From VRUE01 sp963702035 (GTDB lineage Bacteria > Actinomycetota > Thermoleophilia > Solirubrobacterales > 70-9): DNA of 64,000 nucleotides. Within the stretch, counting starts at the first letter, position 1; the number at the start of each line of letters is the position of its first letter. The notes under the pieces were generated by a model, which was not told the origin of the DNA, did no database searches, and was given only the letters and a program-made list of their open reading frames with translations. The position numbers and the translations under genes were made by a program. The stretch is from NCBI GenBank assembly GCA_963702035.1, contig OY969700.1, forward strand, positions 1,674,001-1,738,000. The letters are read 5' to 3'. Of this stretch, positions 62,523 to 64,000 are shown piece after piece.

Positions 62523-64000
62523 ATGCTTGCTCTCGCCGAGCCCCAGGAGCGCGCGATCCGCCACCGCTCCGGCCCGCTGCTGCTGATCGGCGAGGCGGGG
62601 ACCGGCAAGACCGAGGTGCTGGCCCGCCGCTTCGAGAGCTTGGTCAGCGACGAGACCGGGCCGGACCGCATCCTCGTGCTCGCATCGGCGCGGGCTACCG
62701 CGCAGCACCTCCGGGAACGGGTCGAGCAGCTACTCGACCGCCCCCTGGAGGAGCTCTGGATCGGCACCTGGGAGCAGCTCTGCGAGCGCCTGCTGCGCGA
62801 GCACTCGACCGCGGCGGGCCTCGATCCCTTCTTCGATGTCCTCGGCCCGGCCGAGCGGCTCGCCCTGCTCCTTGACCACATCGACGAGCTGCCGTTGCGG
62901 CGGCATGAGATCCGCGGAAATCCCGCTGGCTTGCTCGCTCGGCTGCTGGCGCAGATCGATGAGCTGAAGGCCGGCTCCAACGCTCCAGATCCGGAGCTGG
63001 CCGAGTTGGTAGCCGCCCACGATCGGATTCTCGCCAGCACCTGCAGCCTTGACCGCGGCGATGTCTACCTCACTCTGAACAAGCTCTTAGATGAACGCGA
63101 CGATGTTCGCGGGGCTATCGCACTCCGCTTTACCTACGTGATGGTCAACGAGTTGGAGGACACCACTTCCGCTCAACGCGCGATCCTCACGGCACTGGCT
63201 GGAGAGAACCCCAACCACCTCTACGCCTTCGAGTCAGGAAACGAGGAGGAGGGGGTGTCCAGTTGGGCGCGGCGTCCTGTTTTTCGCCCAGGCGGCTCAA
63301 CGAGAACTGCACCGCCGTCCGGCGAAAAACCCAGCACCCGACTGGACACCCCCTCCTCCTCGCCCCAGCCTTGTCCCACGGTCGAACTCAACGAGCAGTT
63401 CCGCGACCCGCCGATGCGCTTCTGGCGCTGCACGAATGAGCGGGCGCAGGCTCAAGCTGTAGCGCGAGAGGCAGAGCACCTACTGGCAGGAGGGACCAAG
63501 CCCGAAGAGATCTGTGTGCTGGTCGACGACCCCGCGAGGGGCGGACCTGTGGCGGCGGCAATGGAGGAGCGAGGTATCCCGTTCCATCTATCCGGGCCCG
63601 CGGCGCTGTTCCAGCGACCCGAGGTCAGGGACGCGATCGCCTGGTTGAGAGTGCTGGCCGATCCAGACGACTCCGCGGCGGCGGCGCGGGCGTTGACGCG
63701 ACCGCCGGTTGAGCTGCGCTCGGCCGACCTCGCGCGGCTGACGACGATCTCCCGCCGCCGCAAGCTCGATCTCGTCTCCGGCTGCGAGGCGGCGCTGGAG
63801 AGCCCGCAGATCCCGCCCGAGGCGCGGGAGCGGATTCAGTCCTTCCTCAAGCTCTACGGGACGGCGTCGGCGGCGCTGGAGGAGCGCCGTGCCGACGTCT
63901 TCGTGCGGCGTCTGATCGAGGCAGTCGGACTGCGCCGTCAGCGATTGTTCGCCGCCCAGCCGGAGGTTGCCGAGAGGCTGCTCGGCCTTTCACGCCTCGC
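62523..64000 (+). CDS. UvrD/Rep-like helicase, 3' end outside window, motif II altered
   Basis: Open to the window end (492 codons seen). Opens MLALAEPQERAIRHRSGPLL and has Walker A LIGEAGTGKTEVLARRF (residues 21-37). Motif Ia is LASARATAQHLRERVE. Motif II, normally VDEFQDT, reads VNELEDT with Asn209 in place of the metal-binding Asp. The expected motif III (GDxxQSIYxFRGA) is not seen; in its place is a family-2 palindromic repeat (residues 241-280). Motif IV-like LNEQFRDPPM follows. It may be a decayed or non-unwinding relative, or its later part may restore function outside the window. Confidence 0.8.
   Translation, partial: MLALAEPQERAIRHRSGPLLLIGEAGTGKTEVLARRFESLVSDETGPDRILVLASARATAQHLRERVEQLLDRPLEELWIGTWEQLCERLLREHSTAAGLDPFFDVLGPAERLALLLDHIDELPLRRHEIRGNPAGLLARLLAQIDELKAGSNAPDPELAELVAAHDRILASTCSLDRGDVYLTLNKLLDERDDVRGAIALRFTYVMVNELEDTTSAQRAILTALAGENPNHLYAFESGNEEEGVSSWARRPVFRPGGSTRTAPPSGEKPSTRLDTPSSSPQPCPTVELNEQFRDPPMRFWRCTNERAQAQAVAREAEHLLAGGTKPEEICVLVDDPARGGPVAAAMEERGIPFHLSGPAALFQRPEVRDAIAWLRVLADPDDSAAAARALTRPPVELRSADLARLTTISRRRKLDLVSGCEAALESPQIPPEARERIQSFLKLYGTASAALEERRADVFVRRLIEAVGLRRQRLFAAQPEVAERLLGLSRL
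63243..63361. repeat. Family-2 palindromic element, copy D, in frame inside the helicase gene
   Basis: Perfect 21-bp arms (63243-63263 and 63341-63361). It is inverted relative to copies A-C: the GCGGCGTCCT plus TTTTTCGCC part lies on the left and GGCGAAAAACCCAGCACC on the right. It encodes residues 241-280 without a stop codon, at the place where motif III of the helicase is expected. Confidence 0.9.

Overview
The window comes from a high-GC actinobacterium. The gene content fits Thermoleophilia/Solirubrobacterales best: a decaprenyl-phosphate phosphoribosyltransferase, a Kgd-type fused 2-oxoglutarate dehydrogenase, a c-di-AMP (ydaO-type) riboswitch in front of a secreted NlpC/P60-like protein, surface proteins with an LTYANVM-type N-terminus, and many GTG/TTG starts. 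This is inference from gene content; there is no rRNA gene to settle it. I saw no tRNA, rRNA, CRISPR array, prophage or insertion sequence.

Layout. 1-3000 is the end of a nuo operon (nuoM, nuoN). 3001-12500 is a patchwork of a lower-GC SIR2-domain gene, VOC and ThyX-like enzymes, a CBS protein, a Schlafen-type AlbA_2/ATPase regulator and small or membrane proteins. 12500-20600 holds a sulfotransferase, a RibD-like reductase, an ACAD10/11-like acyl-CoA dehydrogenase, decayed toxin-antitoxin genes, a repetitive surface protein, an ACAD10/11-type kinase and a two-component pair. 20550-26000 holds a DUF4143 ATPase, a DEAD-box helicase, a quinone reductase and a MntA-HepT locus whose toxin is frameshifted. 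26000-44300 is central metabolism: PfkB kinase, citrate synthase, DprE-pathway prenyltransferase, FAD oxidase, a Maqu_2507-type fatty acyl-CoA reductase with a frameshift, Kgd and aconitase, with a second Schlafen paralogue between them. 44400-49180 is the c-di-AMP riboswitch with its hydrolase, then a polyamine-type ABC operon. 49188-57550 has VapBC, four TetR regulators, acyl-CoA carboxylase beta, methylmalonyl-CoA mutase and UDP-glucuronate decarboxylase. 57675-64000 has a sigma/anti-sigma fusion overlapping a secreted Ig-like protein, a basic coiled-coil protein, an inositol-phosphatase-like enzyme and a UvrD-like helicase that runs off the end.

The TCA enzymes gltA, kgd and acnA lie within 16 kb. 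The carboxylase and mutase on the minus strand form a propionyl-CoA/methylmalonyl-CoA route, with TetR genes alongside that could control it. The ACAD and the APH-like kinase look like the two halves of the animal ACAD10/11 fusion, separated by toxin-antitoxin debris.

The most unusual signal is a set of palindromic, apparently structured repeats. Family 1 has three copies, each exactly between two convergent genes. Family 2 has four copies, two intergenic and two carried in frame inside protein-coding genes (kgd and the UvrD-like helicase). Family 3 has three copies around a CGAATAGC/GCTATTCG core. In families 1 and 2 the outer arms differ completely between copies yet remain self-complementary within each copy, and inner stems show compensatory changes, so selection or the element's mechanism maintains the fold rather than the sequence.
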